DNA of 64,000 bases, taken from positions 248,001 to 312,000 of the forward strand of contig JACKET010000007.1 in NCBI GenBank assembly GCA_020632875.1, written 5' to 3'. The position numbers were made by a program, and so were the translations under genes. This document shows positions 33,951-42,797 of this stretch, in pieces (within the stretch, counting starts at the first letter, position 1; every line of letters starts with the position of its first letter). The DNA comes from Alphaproteobacteria bacterium (GTDB lineage: Bacteria; Myxococcota_A; UBA796; GCA-2862545). The notes below the pieces were generated by a model. That model was not told the DNA's origin. It made no database searches and worked only from the letters and a program-made list of their open reading frames with translations.

Positions 33951-34834
33951 CCCGCCTCGCTCACGTGTCGGATGGCCGCTTCGAACGCCTCCGGCACCTC
34001 CTCCTGGAGGAAATGACCGGCCTGCGTCTCCCACACCCGGGCCTGGGGGAGCGCTTCGCGATGGCGGCGCAGCCCTCGCCCGAGGATGGGGTCGCGCACG
34101 CCCCACACGAGCCCGGCCGGGCCCTCCCAGCTCTGGACGAACCGCCCGATGGCGTCGATCACCGGGGTGGTCGGGTGGCTCTCGCCGTTCGGCACCATGC
34201 GGGCCAGGCCCAGCGGGGCGGCGCGGTCGCGGATGCGGCGCAGGGGCCAGCGGTAGGCACGGCGCGCGGTGCGGTCCATCGAGGCCGGGTCGCCCTGGGT
34301 GCGGTGCAGCCCATTCTGCGGGAAGCCGAACAGGCGGAAGACGGCGTCGGAGACGAGCGGGAAGTGGCTGAACCGGTGGAACGGCTTGCTGTGCATGGGC
34401 CGACGCGGGACCACGACCGCGGTGTTCCCGAACACCAACCCGGCGACGCGGTCGGGATGTGCCATCGCGATGCCCGCGGACACCGGGCCGCCCCAGTCCT
34501 GCCCGACGAAGATCGTCGGACCGGGATCGAGCGCGTCGTACAGGGCGTTCTGGACCTCGAGATGCCGGAGCAGCGTGTGCTCGCGGGCCCTTCGCGGCTT
34601 GCTCGAGAGGCCGAGCCCGATCAGGTCGGGCGCGATGACGCGAAAGCCCTGCAGGCGCGGGATGACCTTGCGCCACAGGAAACACCACGTGGGGTTGCCG
34701 TGCTGCAGCCACACGACCGGCCCTTCGCCATGGTCGACGAAGTGCACGCGGTCGTCGCCGTGGACGAGCATCCGTCGCCGGAAGGGCAGCTCGGCGTCGA
34801 GCCAGGCGGGCAGCGGCGGGGCTTCTGTGAGCAT
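33947..34834 (-). CDS. Alpha/beta hydrolase, haloalkane dehalogenase-like
   Basis: A 295-residue alpha/beta hydrolase. HGNPTWCFLWRKVIP near residue 45 and FVGQDWGGPVSAG near 111 are the pattern of haloalkane dehalogenases, in which the Asp of QDWGG replaces the usual Ser nucleophile. The catalytic acid is probably in WGVRDPILG and the His in QAGHFLQEE. Close relatives also include epoxide hydrolases with the same Asp, so substrate is open. It is first in the run with the choline-type transporter and Pcs-like gene, overlapping by ATGA. No halide-handling genes are near, and the dehalogenase label should be taken as fold-level only. Confidence 0.8.
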   Translation of the reverse strand: MLTEAPPLPAWLDAELPFRRRMLVHGDDRVHFVDHGEGPVVWLQHGNPTWCFLWRKVIPRLQGFRVIAPDLIGLGLSSKPRRAREHTLLRHLEVQNALYDALDPGPTIFVGQDWGGPVSAGIAMAHPDRVAGLVFGNTAVVVPRRPMHSKPFHRFSHFPLVSDAVFRLFGFPQNGLHRTQGDPASMDRTARRAYRWPLRRIRDRAAPLGLARMVPNGESHPTTPVIDAIGRFVQSWEGPAGLVWGVRDPILGRGLRRHREALPQARVWETQAGHFLQEEVPEAFEAAIRHVSEAG

Positions 34835-34910
34835 CCGCCGGACTATAGAGCGTGTGGATGAACGCGGCGTGAACTTCCCATGGGGAGGAGGATGCGTCGC
34901 CGGAGGGACC

Positions 34911-35492
34911 ATGCGCCGCCACGCCCCCGCGACCGCCCGAAACCGCGAGCCGATCCTCGAGATCCTCGCCCGCGTCGTGCCGAACGGGGCGAAGGTGCTG
35001 GAGATCGCCGCGGGCACGGGGGAGCACGCGCTGTTCTTCTCGCAGGGGCTCGACGCGGAGTGGCTGCCCACCGACCCGGATCCCGACGCGGTCGCCAGTA
35101 TCGAGGCCTGGCGGTCCGACGGCGGCCCGAACCTCCACCCCGCGCGCCAGATGTCGGTGTTCGACGCCGACTGGCCCGCCCCGGTCGACGCGGTCGTGTG
35201 CATCAACATGATCCACATCAGCCCGTGGGAGGCGACCGAAGCGCTGTTCGCGGGCGCGGCCCGCGCGCTGCGGCCGGGCGGAACCCTCGTCACCTACGGC
35301 CCGTACCGCATCGATTGCGCGCACACCGCCGAGAGCAACGTGGCGTTCGAGGCGTGGCTGCACTCCCTCGACCCGCGCTACGGCGTGCGCGACATCGCAG
35401 AGGTCGCGGCGGTGGCCGAGCGCAACGGCATCGCGCTGCACGAGCGGATCGAGATGCCGGCCAACAACTTCACCCTGGTCTGGCGGCGGTGA
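34911..35492 (+). CDS. DUF938 family methyltransferase
   Basis: A 193-residue SAM-dependent methyltransferase of the DUF938 family. The N-terminus ATARNREPILEILARV leads into motif I, VLEIAAGTGEHALFFS. CINMIHISPWEATEALFAGA and GTLVTYGPYRI are strongly conserved in the family, and NFTLVWRR is the usual end. The substrate of this family is not established. The ATG directly follows GGAGGGACC; other ATG/GTG codons upstream are out of frame or lack a ribosome site. It diverges from the dehalogenase-like gene across 76 bases and is 52 bases ahead of the TonB-like gene. Confidence 0.9.
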   Translation: MRRHAPATARNREPILEILARVVPNGAKVLEIAAGTGEHALFFSQGLDAEWLPTDPDPDAVASIEAWRSDGGPNLHPARQMSVFDADWPAPVDAVVCINMIHISPWEATEALFAGAARALRPGGTLVTYGPYRIDCAHTAESNVAFEAWLHSLDPRYGVRDIAEVAAVAERNGIALHERIEMPANNFTLVWRR

Positions 35493-35519
35493 CCGGGCGT
35501 TAACGGCCGGCCCGGGTGC

Positions 35520-35543
35520 GACACCTCCGTCTCTGGAGGTGTC
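35520..35543 (+). promoter_or_regulatory. Hairpin enclosing the Shine-Dalgarno of the TonB-like gene
   Basis: GACACCTCC (35520-35528), six-base loop GTCTCT, then GGAGGTGTC (35535-35543): a perfect 9-bp stem. The 3-prime arm is the ribosome-binding site of the gene starting at 35545, so when folded the site would be masked. There is no T-tract after it, which argues against a plain terminator. Confidence 0.75.
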
Positions 35544-35544
35544 C

Positions 35545-36258
35545 ATGTTCGACGGCATCGGAACCACGCGCGATCCCGAAGCGGCCCAGCGCAGCGCGCT
35601 CGCGACGCTCATCGCCTCGCTGATCGTCGGCGGTGGCGTGGCGTTCACGCTGGGCGTCGGCGCGTGGACGGCCCGCGAGATGCTCGTGAAGCCCGCGGTC
35701 GACGACACGCCCATCACGATGGTCGAGCTCGACGAGCCCGATGTGGCCGTGGCTCCACCGCCCGTCGAGGCGCCGCGGCTCGGCGGCGGCCAGCAGGCCC
35801 AGCAGGGCGAGCCCGACGCGGCTCCCGCTCCCGACGAGCCCGTCGAGCCGACCGAGCTCGACGACGCGCCGAGCACCGAGATGGCCGACTCCGAGACCCG
35901 TGGCGAGCGCGACGGCACCGGCGACGCCGAGACGACGATCGACGCCCCCGTCGGGCAGGGCCGTCCCGACGGGAATCCCGGGGGTACCGGCAACGGTCCG
36001 CCCATCGAGGTCGTGCACCGGTCCGAGGTCACGCTGCGCCGCATGATCGAGCCGGAGTTCCCGAACGACGCCGAAGCGAGCCAGGCCTGCCGCGTTTCGG
36101 TCGACATCGGCGAGGGCGGGCGGGCCGCGGCCATCCGCATCACGGACTGCGACGCGCCGTACGCACGCGAGGCGCGCCGGGCCATCGAGAAGTGGCGCTG
36201 GTACGGTCGCGACGCGGGGAAGCGCACGACCTACCGCGTGGTGTTCGAAGGGCGCTGA
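35545..36258 (+). CDS. TonB-like energy transducer
   Basis: A 237-residue protein of TonB architecture. A short cytoplasmic N-terminus is followed by one membrane anchor (LATLIASLIVGGGVAFTLGV, about 22-41), then a long Pro/Glu/Asp-rich periplasmic spacer. The C-terminal domain has RMIEPEFPNDA and, later, VSVDIGEGGRAAAIRI and AIEKWRWYGRDAGKRTTYRVVF. TonB spans the periplasm and passes energy from ExbBD to outer-membrane receptors. No ExbB, ExbD or receptor gene is in the window. The spacer is acidic rather than Lys/Pro-rich, so this may be a divergent TonB. The ATG follows GGAGGTGTCC. It ends one base before gpsA on the other strand. Confidence 0.78.
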   Translation: MFDGIGTTRDPEAAQRSALATLIASLIVGGGVAFTLGVGAWTAREMLVKPAVDDTPITMVELDEPDVAVAPPPVEAPRLGGGQQAQQGEPDAAPAPDEPVEPTELDDAPSTEMADSETRGERDGTGDAETTIDAPVGQGRPDGNPGGTGNGPPIEVVHRSEVTLRRMIEPEFPNDAEASQACRVSVDIGEGGRAAAIRITDCDAPYAREARRAIEKWRWYGRDAGKRTTYRVVFEGR

Positions 36259-37152
36259 CTACTCGTAGGCGGCGTCGCGCGCCATGAGCCGCTGCACGGC
36301 CTCGAGCGGGTGCTCTCCGTCGTAGATCCGCACCAGGGCGTCGGTCAGGGGCATGTCGACGCCGAGCGCCTCCGCGCGCCCGAGCAGGGCCTTCGCGATG
36401 GGCAGGGGCCCCGAGTCGCGCTTGCCCTTCGCGAGGGCCGCTCCCGCCTTGAAGTTCGGGTGGTCTTTCGTGGACTGCGCGGCCACGAGGTCGCCGACCC
36501 CGGCGAGCCCCGCGAAGGTCGAGGGGTCGCCGCCCATCCGCGAGGCCAGGCGGGCCGCTTCGGCGAGGCCGCGGCTCAACACCATGGCGTGCATCCCGAC
36601 GCCCGACCCGCGCAGCTGCGACGCGAGACCGACCATCGTGGCGAGCACGGGCACGATGGCGCCCGCGAGCTGCACGCCGGCGAGGTCGGTCGACTCGTAG
36701 ACGCGGTACCGCGAGCTGTGCAGCGCCGTGGTCGCGAGCTTGCGCACCTCGGCGTACGGGCTCGCGACGACCCCGGCGCACAGGCCCCCGTTGAGGATCT
36801 CGCTGACGGGCGCGGGCCCGGCCAGGGCGCCGACACGGACGGCGTCGCACTCCTCGGTGACGACCTCGGTGAGCCACTTGCCGCTCGCCGGCTCGAGGCC
36901 GCGACCCGCGACCACCACGCGGTTGCCGGGGTGGGGGCGCGTGGACTGGATGGCCTGCCGCACCTCGTTCGCGGAGAGCGCGACGAACAGCAGATCGCAC
37001 TGCTGGGGCACGCTCGCCACGTCTTTGGTGCTCTTGAGCATGTTCGGCGGGCGCTTGTCGCGGTACGCGATGAGCGGCTCGTGTCCGGCGGCGATGACGA
37101 GGCGGGCGAGCGCCTGGCCCCACTGGCCGCCTCCGAGGATTCCGACCTTCAT
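36259..37152 (-). CDS. gpsA: Glycerol-3-phosphate dehydrogenase, NAD(P)H
   Basis: A 297-residue enzyme that reduces dihydroxyacetone phosphate to sn-glycerol-3-phosphate, the backbone of phospholipids. Seen: KVGILGGGQWGQALARLV (nucleotide-binding loop), RPPNMLKSTKDVASVP, GRGLEPASGKWLTEV, AGPAPVSEILNGGLCAGVVA where most GpsA have GPSFAxEVxxGxPT, AIVPVLATMVGLASQLRGSG, and the signature GLAGVGDLVAAQSTKDHPN. Several of these motifs drift from the consensus. It is coupled by ATGA to the acyltransferase that would consume its product, giving a lipid-synthesis pair. Confidence 0.88.
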   Translation of the reverse strand: MKVGILGGGQWGQALARLVIAAGHEPLIAYRDKRPPNMLKSTKDVASVPQQCDLLFVALSANEVRQAIQSTRPHPGNRVVVAGRGLEPASGKWLTEVVTEECDAVRVGALAGPAPVSEILNGGLCAGVVASPYAEVRKLATTALHSSRYRVYESTDLAGVQLAGAIVPVLATMVGLASQLRGSGVGMHAMVLSRGLAEAARLASRMGGDPSTFAGLAGVGDLVAAQSTKDHPNFKAGAALAKGKRDSGPLPIAKALLGRAEALGVDMPLTDALVRIYDGEHPLEAVQRLMARDAAYE

Positions 37153-38717
37153 GACAGGGCCTCCGAGGCGTAGTCGAGGCGGTTCCGGTAGTAGAGGCAC
37201 AGGCGCGGGTCCTGCACCACGATCGACGAGCCGCGCGCCTCGAGCGCGTGCGACCGGTGGTACCGACTGAAGCGGTCGAGGGCCGCGGAGAGCACGCCCT
37301 CGGGGGTGTCGGGCAGCTCGGCGTTCCACCGGCCCTCTGCGGCGCCCTTCTGCACGCGCTCGACGACCTGCCGGAGCTTCTCGAGGTAGGTGTGCCGCGG
37401 GAACGTGCGCTTGCCGATGGGCACGCGGATGAGGCGGAACGGATCGGTGCTGCCGACGGCCTCTTCGAGGCACTTCCAGCCGGTCCAGGCGGCGACGTGC
37501 GTGACCATCGCGTGGGCGTAGCGTGGGTAGGCGTCGACCAGCGCGTCGGCGAGGCGGTTCGTGTACATCATGTCGCGCTGCGCGTCGCGCTCGACGTTGC
37601 CCTCGCCGTCGGTGACGTAGCGGCGACGCCGCGCGGCCTGCTCCATCCGCTCGCCCGGGTCGTACGACACGGGGTTGCCGATGCAGTCGACCGGGTCGCC
37701 GAAGTGGCAGACGATGCTCGCGTCGAGCTCCATCATCCGGCTCGCGAACTGGTAGAGCTTGCGGGGCTGCGCGAACTCGTCGTCGGTGATGATGTACCGC
37801 TGCTTCCCGGCTTCTGCGAGGTGGTCTTCGATGAGCGTGTTGCCCTCGAGCACGAGCTGGAACGACAGCGTGAGGGGGACGACGTAGACCTCGGGGTCGG
37901 GCCGCTTCGCCTCCAACATCTCCTGCCACGCGACGATGCCGGTGCCGAGCAGGCCCTTCTTCACGTGGGTCTCGATGGCGCCGGACCGCGCGCGTGTGCC
38001 GCCCGGGAAGAACAGGCTGTGGTGGCGCGTGGTGAGGCAGCGGATGGAGTAGTCCTTGAGCACGTCCTTGTAGAGGACGGCCCGCTTGCGCCGGTCGACC
38101 GTGTAGGCGCCGAGGCGGCTCATCCACCAGCCCATCACGGGGTTCGTGAACAGGTTGAGCCCGGCGCCGTAGACGAACGGCGGCAGCCCGGCCTGGTACA
38201 GCGCGTAGCCGATGACCGGACTGTCCATGTTGGACACGTGGGTGGGCGCGAGCACCAGCGTGGCCTCTTCGGCGAGCGCGGCGATCTGCTCGACGTTCCC
38301 GCGGACCTTGATGCGCGACTCGAGCCCGCCCCAGTTCGGCAGCCGCCCCGGACGCGCGGTGAGGATGCCCGTGAGCGCGCGGGGGAGGGCGCGCGTGGCT
38401 GCCCGGTAGGCGCGGTGGCTGAACCGGCCGTGGATCTCGTCGGCCCAGGCGCGCACGAGCGCGAGGCCGTGCTGCGTCCAGTCGGCCCGCTCGCCGTGCA
38501 CGAGCGCGTTGGTCAGCGCGTCGAGGCGCGCCATCTCGCCCTCTTCGGGCTTGTCGCGCTCGAGCCGCTTGCGCTCGTTGTACACGGCGTCTTCGAGGAG
38601 GGCCGCGAGCTTGTCGTCGGGCATCTGGTCGAACCGCCGCCGCGAACGGTCGAGCAGGTCGCGGATGACGAGCTCGCGCGGGATGGATTCGAACAGACCG
38701 CTGCTGGTCGTGGACAT
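37149..38717 (-). CDS. Glycerol-3-phosphate acyltransferase-like (PlsB family)
   Basis: A 522-residue acyltransferase. THVSNMDSP near residue 184 is the HX4D catalytic motif. LFFPGGTRARSG near 235 corresponds to the FPEGTRS or VEGGRSR motif, with Gly where many have Glu. VYVVPLTLSF near 275 is the motif IV region. No membrane helix is obvious. It would add the first (or possibly second) acyl chain to glycerol-3-phosphate; the coupling to gpsA by ATGA supports the first. The N-terminal ~120 residues are helical and lack a known domain. It is shorter than E. coli PlsB (about 800 residues) and longer than PlsC. Confidence 0.82.
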   Translation of the reverse strand: MSTTSSGLFESIPRELVIRDLLDRSRRRFDQMPDDKLAALLEDAVYNERKRLERDKPEEGEMARLDALTNALVHGERADWTQHGLALVRAWADEIHGRFSHRAYRAATRALPRALTGILTARPGRLPNWGGLESRIKVRGNVEQIAALAEEATLVLAPTHVSNMDSPVIGYALYQAGLPPFVYGAGLNLFTNPVMGWWMSRLGAYTVDRRKRAVLYKDVLKDYSIRCLTTRHHSLFFPGGTRARSGAIETHVKKGLLGTGIVAWQEMLEAKRPDPEVYVVPLTLSFQLVLEGNTLIEDHLAEAGKQRYIITDDEFAQPRKLYQFASRMMELDASIVCHFGDPVDCIGNPVSYDPGERMEQAARRRRYVTDGEGNVERDAQRDMMYTNRLADALVDAYPRYAHAMVTHVAAWTGWKCLEEAVGSTDPFRLIRVPIGKRTFPRHTYLEKLRQVVERVQKGAAEGRWNAELPDTPEGVLSAALDRFSRYHRSHALEARGSSIVVQDPRLCLYYRNRLDYASEALS

Positions 38718-38738
38718 TCGGAGCTCCGGCGGTGGAGG

Positions 38739-40253
38739 TCAGCGACCCTGGGGCACCGCGACGATGGAGTGGCCGCCTTCGGCCGCTTCGACGAGCCCCT
38801 GCGCGAACAGGACCTCGCAGTGATCGAGCAGCACGTGCTCGTTGAGACCGGCCTGCTCGGCGAGATCGACGACCTTCGCGGGCTTGCCGCCGTGGAGCAG
38901 CTCTAGGATCTTCTGGGACTCGGGCGGGAGGTCTTGCGGGTCGAGGAGCAGGTTGTTCGACCGCCGCCGATGGGCCTGGATGCGCCCCAGGACCGCGATG
39001 GGCAGGCCGAGGCTGTCGCGCCACCACTGCTCGGCGAGGGCGGGGTCGAGGCCCGAGACGCGCACGAGGTTCGTGACATCCTTCAGGCTCAGGGGAGACG
39101 GCGTGAGCTGGATGGCGCCCAGCTCACCGAGGCTCGGCGTCGGCCGGTCGGAGTGCAGCAGGAGCAGGCAGGGCAGGTGCTCGGTGAGCACGAGCTTCGC
39201 GACCTGCTGGGCGCCCTTGTGCTGCGCGCGATGCACCATGACGGACGGCTTGGCGCTCTCGCGGAGCTGTTGGACCGCGGCCTTCAGATCGCCGCCCTTG
39301 AGGTACGGGAGCCCTTCGCGACGCGCGTACTCGACGGCCTCGGCGATGAGCGTGCGGCGCCCGCTGCCCGGCGGGCCGTAGATCACGCAGACGCGCGCCT
39401 CGCCATCGGCCGTACCCACGACCGCGCGACGGAGCTCTTCGCGCTCTTCGTACATGCCGAGGATGGGCTCGGCGAGACGGGTCATCGTGCGACCGAGCGC
39501 ATCCTTGACCCGCGACAGGTCGGACGGACGGCGGGCGGCATCGCGTGCGAGCAGCGCCAGGATGAGCTGGTTGAGGCTCGCGGGCACGTCGGCGCGGAAC
39601 GTCGCCGGAGGCGGCGGCAGGCTGACGAGCGGGAGGTAGGTGAGCGCCGCTGGATCCGGCGCGACGAACGGCGTGCGGCCGGTCAGGCAGGTGTAGAGGA
39701 GCGCACCGAGGCCGTACACGTCGGTCTCTTTGGTGGGCGCCTTGCCGCGGAGCAGCTCGGGCGCGGCGTAGCCGAGGGTGCCGCGGAACCCCGCCACGTC
39801 TTCGCCGGGCAGCGTGGCCACCCCGAGGTCGAGCAGCCGCGCGCGCCCGTCGGTGTCGACGATCACGTTCGAGGGCTTCAGATCGCCGTGGACGACGCCG
39901 TGCGCGTGCAGGTGCTCGAGGGCTTCGAGGAGCTCGAACGCGATGCCCACGATGTTCTCGGGCGGCTGGTCTTTCGACCACTCGTCCATCATCGTGCCGC
40001 GCACGCGCTCGAGCGCGATCCACTTCCCGTCGGGGTCGTGGGCGAGGAGCTTGACGAGCCGCGGGTGCTCGCCGAGCGACAGGACGTGGATCTCCTTCTG
40101 GAGCGATTCCTGGTGCTTGTCGCTGCGCGCGATCTTCAGCGCGACCTCGCCGCCGGGGCCGTCGGCGAGCCAGACCTGCGCGGACGCTCCGGTCGCGAGG
40201 AGCTTGGTCGGCTGATAGGCGCCGTACTTTCGGAGCTCGGGCTCGGCGGTCAA
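38739..40253 (-). CDS. Ser/Thr kinase fused to a P-loop NTPase module
   Basis: A 504-residue protein. Residues 10-260 are a Hanks-type kinase: LLATGASAQVWLA, Lys40, VHGDLKPSN (catalytic loop with Gly for the usual Arg of HRD), LLDLGVA (DLG instead of DFG), GYAAPELLRG. Residues about 285-420 form a P-loop unit (VCVIYGPPGSGRRTLIAEAV), and the end looks like a winged-helix module (ESQKILELLHGGKPAKVVDL). The layout recalls the kinase-ATPase regulators of myxobacteria but without the long TPR tail. There is no membrane segment. The start is a TTG behind AGGAG, since no ATG fits; the frame upstream is not coding. Both altered loops keep the catalytic Asp residues. Confidence 0.84.
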   Translation of the reverse strand: MTAEPELRKYGAYQPTKLLATGASAQVWLADGPGGEVALKIARSDKHQESLQKEIHVLSLGEHPRLVKLLAHDPDGKWIALERVRGTMMDEWSKDQPPENIVGIAFELLEALEHLHAHGVVHGDLKPSNVIVDTDGRARLLDLGVATLPGEDVAGFRGTLGYAAPELLRGKAPTKETDVYGLGALLYTCLTGRTPFVAPDPAALTYLPLVSLPPPPATFRADVPASLNQLILALLARDAARRPSDLSRVKDALGRTMTRLAEPILGMYEEREELRRAVVGTADGEARVCVIYGPPGSGRRTLIAEAVEYARREGLPYLKGGDLKAAVQQLRESAKPSVMVHRAQHKGAQQVAKLVLTEHLPCLLLLHSDRPTPSLGELGAIQLTPSPLSLKDVTNLVRVSGLDPALAEQWWRDSLGLPIAVLGRIQAHRRRSNNLLLDPQDLPPESQKILELLHGGKPAKVVDLAEQAGLNEHVLLDHCEVLFAQGLVEAAEGGHSIVAVPQGR

Positions 40254-40317
40254 GGGACTCCTGCTCCCTTCGGGACGCGGGGTGCAAGCATCCCCTCTGA
40301 GCGGCGTCGGCGCAACA

Positions 40318-41280
40318 TCAAGCCTGCTTCCGCGCCAGCTCGATGTCGTGGGCGACCATGCGACCCACCAGCGTGTCGAAGTCGATCGTCGGCGCCCAGC
40401 CGAGCGTCTCGCGCGCGAGGGACGCGTCTCCGACGAGGTCGGGGATGTCCATGGGGCGCTGGAAGCGGGGGTCGATGTCGACGTGCTCGCGCCAGTCGAG
40501 CCCTGCCGCGGCGAACGCCCGCTCGCAGAAGTCGCGCACGGCGTGCGAGACGCCCGTGGCCACGACGTAGTCGCCGCCCTCGGGCCGCTGGAGCATGCGC
40601 CACATCGCGTCGACGTAGTCGGCGGCATGCCCCCAGTCGCGGCGGGCATCGAGGTTCCCGAGCGCCAGGCGCGACTGGGTGCCCGCCACGATCCGCCCGA
40701 CGGCGCGCGTGATCTTGCGGGTCACGAACGCCTCGCCGCGGCGCTCGGACTCGTGGTTGAACAGGATGCCGTTGCTCACGTGCATCCCGTAGGCCTCGCG
40801 GTACATCCGGCAGAGGTGGAAGGCGTACACCTTCGCGGCTCCGTACGGATTGCGTGGATGGAACGGTGTGTCCTCGGAGATCGGGCCCTCGGCGGCCCCG
40901 AACATCTCGGAGGTCGACGCCTGGTAGAACCGCGCCTCCGGGCACAGCGTGCGGACGGCCTCGAGCAGGCGTGCCGCGCCGAGGGCGACGACATCCGCCG
41001 TGTGCACGGGCAGCTCGAAGCTCACGGCCACGTGGGACTGCGCGGCGAGGTTGTAGACCTCGTCGGGCTTCGCGGCACGCACGGCCCGGACGAGCGAATC
41101 GGCGTCCGTGAGGTCGCCCCAGTGCAGGTGCACCCGGCCTTCGAGGTGGGCGATGCGGTGCCGGTTGTCGACCGAGGCCCGCCGCACGATGCCGTGCACC
41201 TCGTAGCCGCGCTCCACGAGCAGATCGGCGAGCCAGGAGCCGTCCTGGCCGGTGATTCCCGTGACGAGCGCGGTGGGCAT
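40318..41280 (-). CDS. gmd: GDP-mannose 4,6-dehydratase
   Basis: A 320-residue short-chain dehydrogenase-type enzyme converting GDP-mannose to GDP-4-keto-6-deoxymannose. Seen: ALVTGITGQDGSWLADLL (NADP loop), NLAAQSHVAVSFE, the catalytic QASTSEMFG followed by NPYGAAKVYAF (Tyr-x3-Lys), GILFNHESERRGEAFVTRK and GNLDARRDWGHAADYV, all diagnostic for Gmd. The product feeds GDP-fucose, GDP-rhamnose or GDP-perosamine for surface polysaccharide; the next enzyme is not in the window. It diverges from manC, which supplies GDP-mannose, across 101 bases. The ATG follows CGAGGTCCC. Confidence 0.95.
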   Translation of the reverse strand: MPTALVTGITGQDGSWLADLLVERGYEVHGIVRRASVDNRHRIAHLEGRVHLHWGDLTDADSLVRAVRAAKPDEVYNLAAQSHVAVSFELPVHTADVVALGAARLLEAVRTLCPEARFYQASTSEMFGAAEGPISEDTPFHPRNPYGAAKVYAFHLCRMYREAYGMHVSNGILFNHESERRGEAFVTRKITRAVGRIVAGTQSRLALGNLDARRDWGHAADYVDAMWRMLQRPEGGDYVVATGVSHAVRDFCERAFAAAGLDWREHVDIDPRFQRPMDIPDLVGDASLARETLGWAPTIDFDTLVGRMVAHDIELARKQA

Positions 41281-41381
41281 GGGACCTCGGGTTGCGTCTG
41301 CATGCTCTAGCCCCGCACGGGGTAGGGCCGCAAAGCGTTGCCGCGCGCGGGGGGCGTCATTACGGCGCTTGCGGAGGTCTG

Positions 41382-42797
41382 GTGGCCGACTCCGCCCCGA
41401 AGCCCGACATCCCCGTCGTGCCCGCCGTGCTGTGCGGGGGCGCCGGCACGCGCCTGTGGCCGTTGTCGCGCGAGGCCCGGCCGAAGCAGCTGCTCTCGCT
41501 CGTGTCGGAGCGCTCGCTGCTCGACGAGACCCTCGAGCGCTGCCGGGGCTGGGAGGATCCGCTGCTCGTCGGCGCGGATTCGCAGCGGTTCCTGCTCGCC
41601 GACTCGGTGCGGCGCGCGGGTCGCGCCATCGCCCTGCTGTGCGAGCCGAGCGGGCGGAACACCGCGGCCGCCGCGTGCGCCGCGGCCCTGCACGTCGCGC
41701 GCACCCATCCCGGCGCTGCGGTCCTGCTCCTGCCCGCCGACCATGCGGTGGCCGATGAGCGCGCCTTCCGCGAGGCCGTCCAGCGCGGGCTCGCCGCGGT
41801 GGAGGAGGGGAGGATCGTCGTGTTCGGCGTGCGCCCCGACCGCGCGGCCACCGAGTACGGCTGGATCCGGCCCGGCGCGTCGCACGGCGCCTGGAGCGAG
41901 GTCGACACCTTCGTCGAGAAGCCCGACGCGCCCACGGCCCGCCGGTACCTGGCCGCCGGCTTCCTGTGGAACGCAGGCATCTTCCTGTTCCGGCCGGAGG
42001 TCCTCGTCGAAGAGCTCGCCACGCACGCGCCCGAGGTCCTCGAAGCCGTGTCGCGCGCCCTCGACGCGGCGCTGGTCGAGGGGCCCTGCTGCCGGATGGA
42101 CGGCCAGGCGTGGGCCGGCTGCCCGTCGGTCCCCGTCGACATCGCGGTGATGGAGCGCACCGCGCGGGCCGCGGTGGTCCCGGTCTCGATGGGCTGGGAG
42201 GACCTCGGCAGCTTCCACGCGCTGTGGGAGCGCGCGCGGGGCGTCGACGGCAACGCGCTGGTCGGCGACGCCGTCCAGATCGGGTCGAAGGGCTGCTACG
42301 TCCACAGCGAGGACGTGCTGGTCGCGGTGAAGGACGTGGAGGACCTCGTGGTGGTCGGCACGCCCGACGCCGTGCTGGTCACGAGGCGCGAGGGCTGCGA
42401 TGCGCTGAAGCCGCTGGTCGCGAGCCTCGGGCGTCGTCGCGAGGTGCTCGAGCACCCGATCTCCGCGCGTCCGTGGGGTGGGTTCCGGGTGGTCGATGCG
42501 GGCGACGGGTTCCAGGTGAAGCGCATCCACGTCGGTCCCGGCGAGCGGCTGTCGCTGCAGCGCCACGCCAGTCGCGACGAGCACTGGGTGGTCGTGAAGG
42601 GCGCCGGGCTCGTGGTGGTCGGCGACGAAGCGCGCCCGCTCGCGGTCGGAGAGCACGTCGACATCCCGCGGGGCGTCGCACACCGCATCGAGAACCCCGG
42701 CCCCACCGAGCTCGTCCTCGTCGAGGTCCAGCTCGGCGACTACCTCGGCGAAGACGACATCGAGCGGCTGGAGGACGCCTATGGCCGGGCCGACTGA
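41382..42797 (+). CDS. manC: Mannose-1-phosphate guanylyltransferase / mannose-6-phosphate isomerase
   Basis: A 471-residue bifunctional enzyme of the ManC/AlgA type. The N-terminal guanylyltransferase has AVLCGGAGTRLWPLSREARPK near residue 12 and FVEKPDAPTARRYL with FLWNAGIFLF near 175. The C-terminal cupin isomerase shows RPWGGFRVVDAGDGFQVKRI, LSLQRHASRDEHWVVV and IPRGVAHRIENPG. It makes GDP-mannose, the substrate of the divergent gmd. The GTG start is chosen because GGAGGTCTG precedes it; the upstream frame is not supported. Its last 17 bases overlap trmL. Confidence 0.93.
   Translation: MADSAPKPDIPVVPAVLCGGAGTRLWPLSREARPKQLLSLVSERSLLDETLERCRGWEDPLLVGADSQRFLLADSVRRAGRAIALLCEPSGRNTAAAACAAALHVARTHPGAAVLLLPADHAVADERAFREAVQRGLAAVEEGRIVVFGVRPDRAATEYGWIRPGASHGAWSEVDTFVEKPDAPTARRYLAAGFLWNAGIFLFRPEVLVEELATHAPEVLEAVSRALDAALVEGPCCRMDGQAWAGCPSVPVDIAVMERTARAAVVPVSMGWEDLGSFHALWERARGVDGNALVGDAVQIGSKGCYVHSEDVLVAVKDVEDLVVVGTPDAVLVTRREGCDALKPLVASLGRRREVLEHPISARPWGGFRVVDAGDGFQVKRIHVGPGERLSLQRHASRDEHWVVVKGAGLVVVGDEARPLAVGEHVDIPRGVAHRIENPGPTELVLVEVQLGDYLGEDDIERLEDAYGRAD

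Noticed and set aside
33947..34834. Naming this gene a true haloalkane dehalogenase (dhaA)
   Set aside because: The QDWGG nucleophile also occurs in epoxide hydrolases and unassigned hydrolases; the halide-binding residues could not be confirmed.
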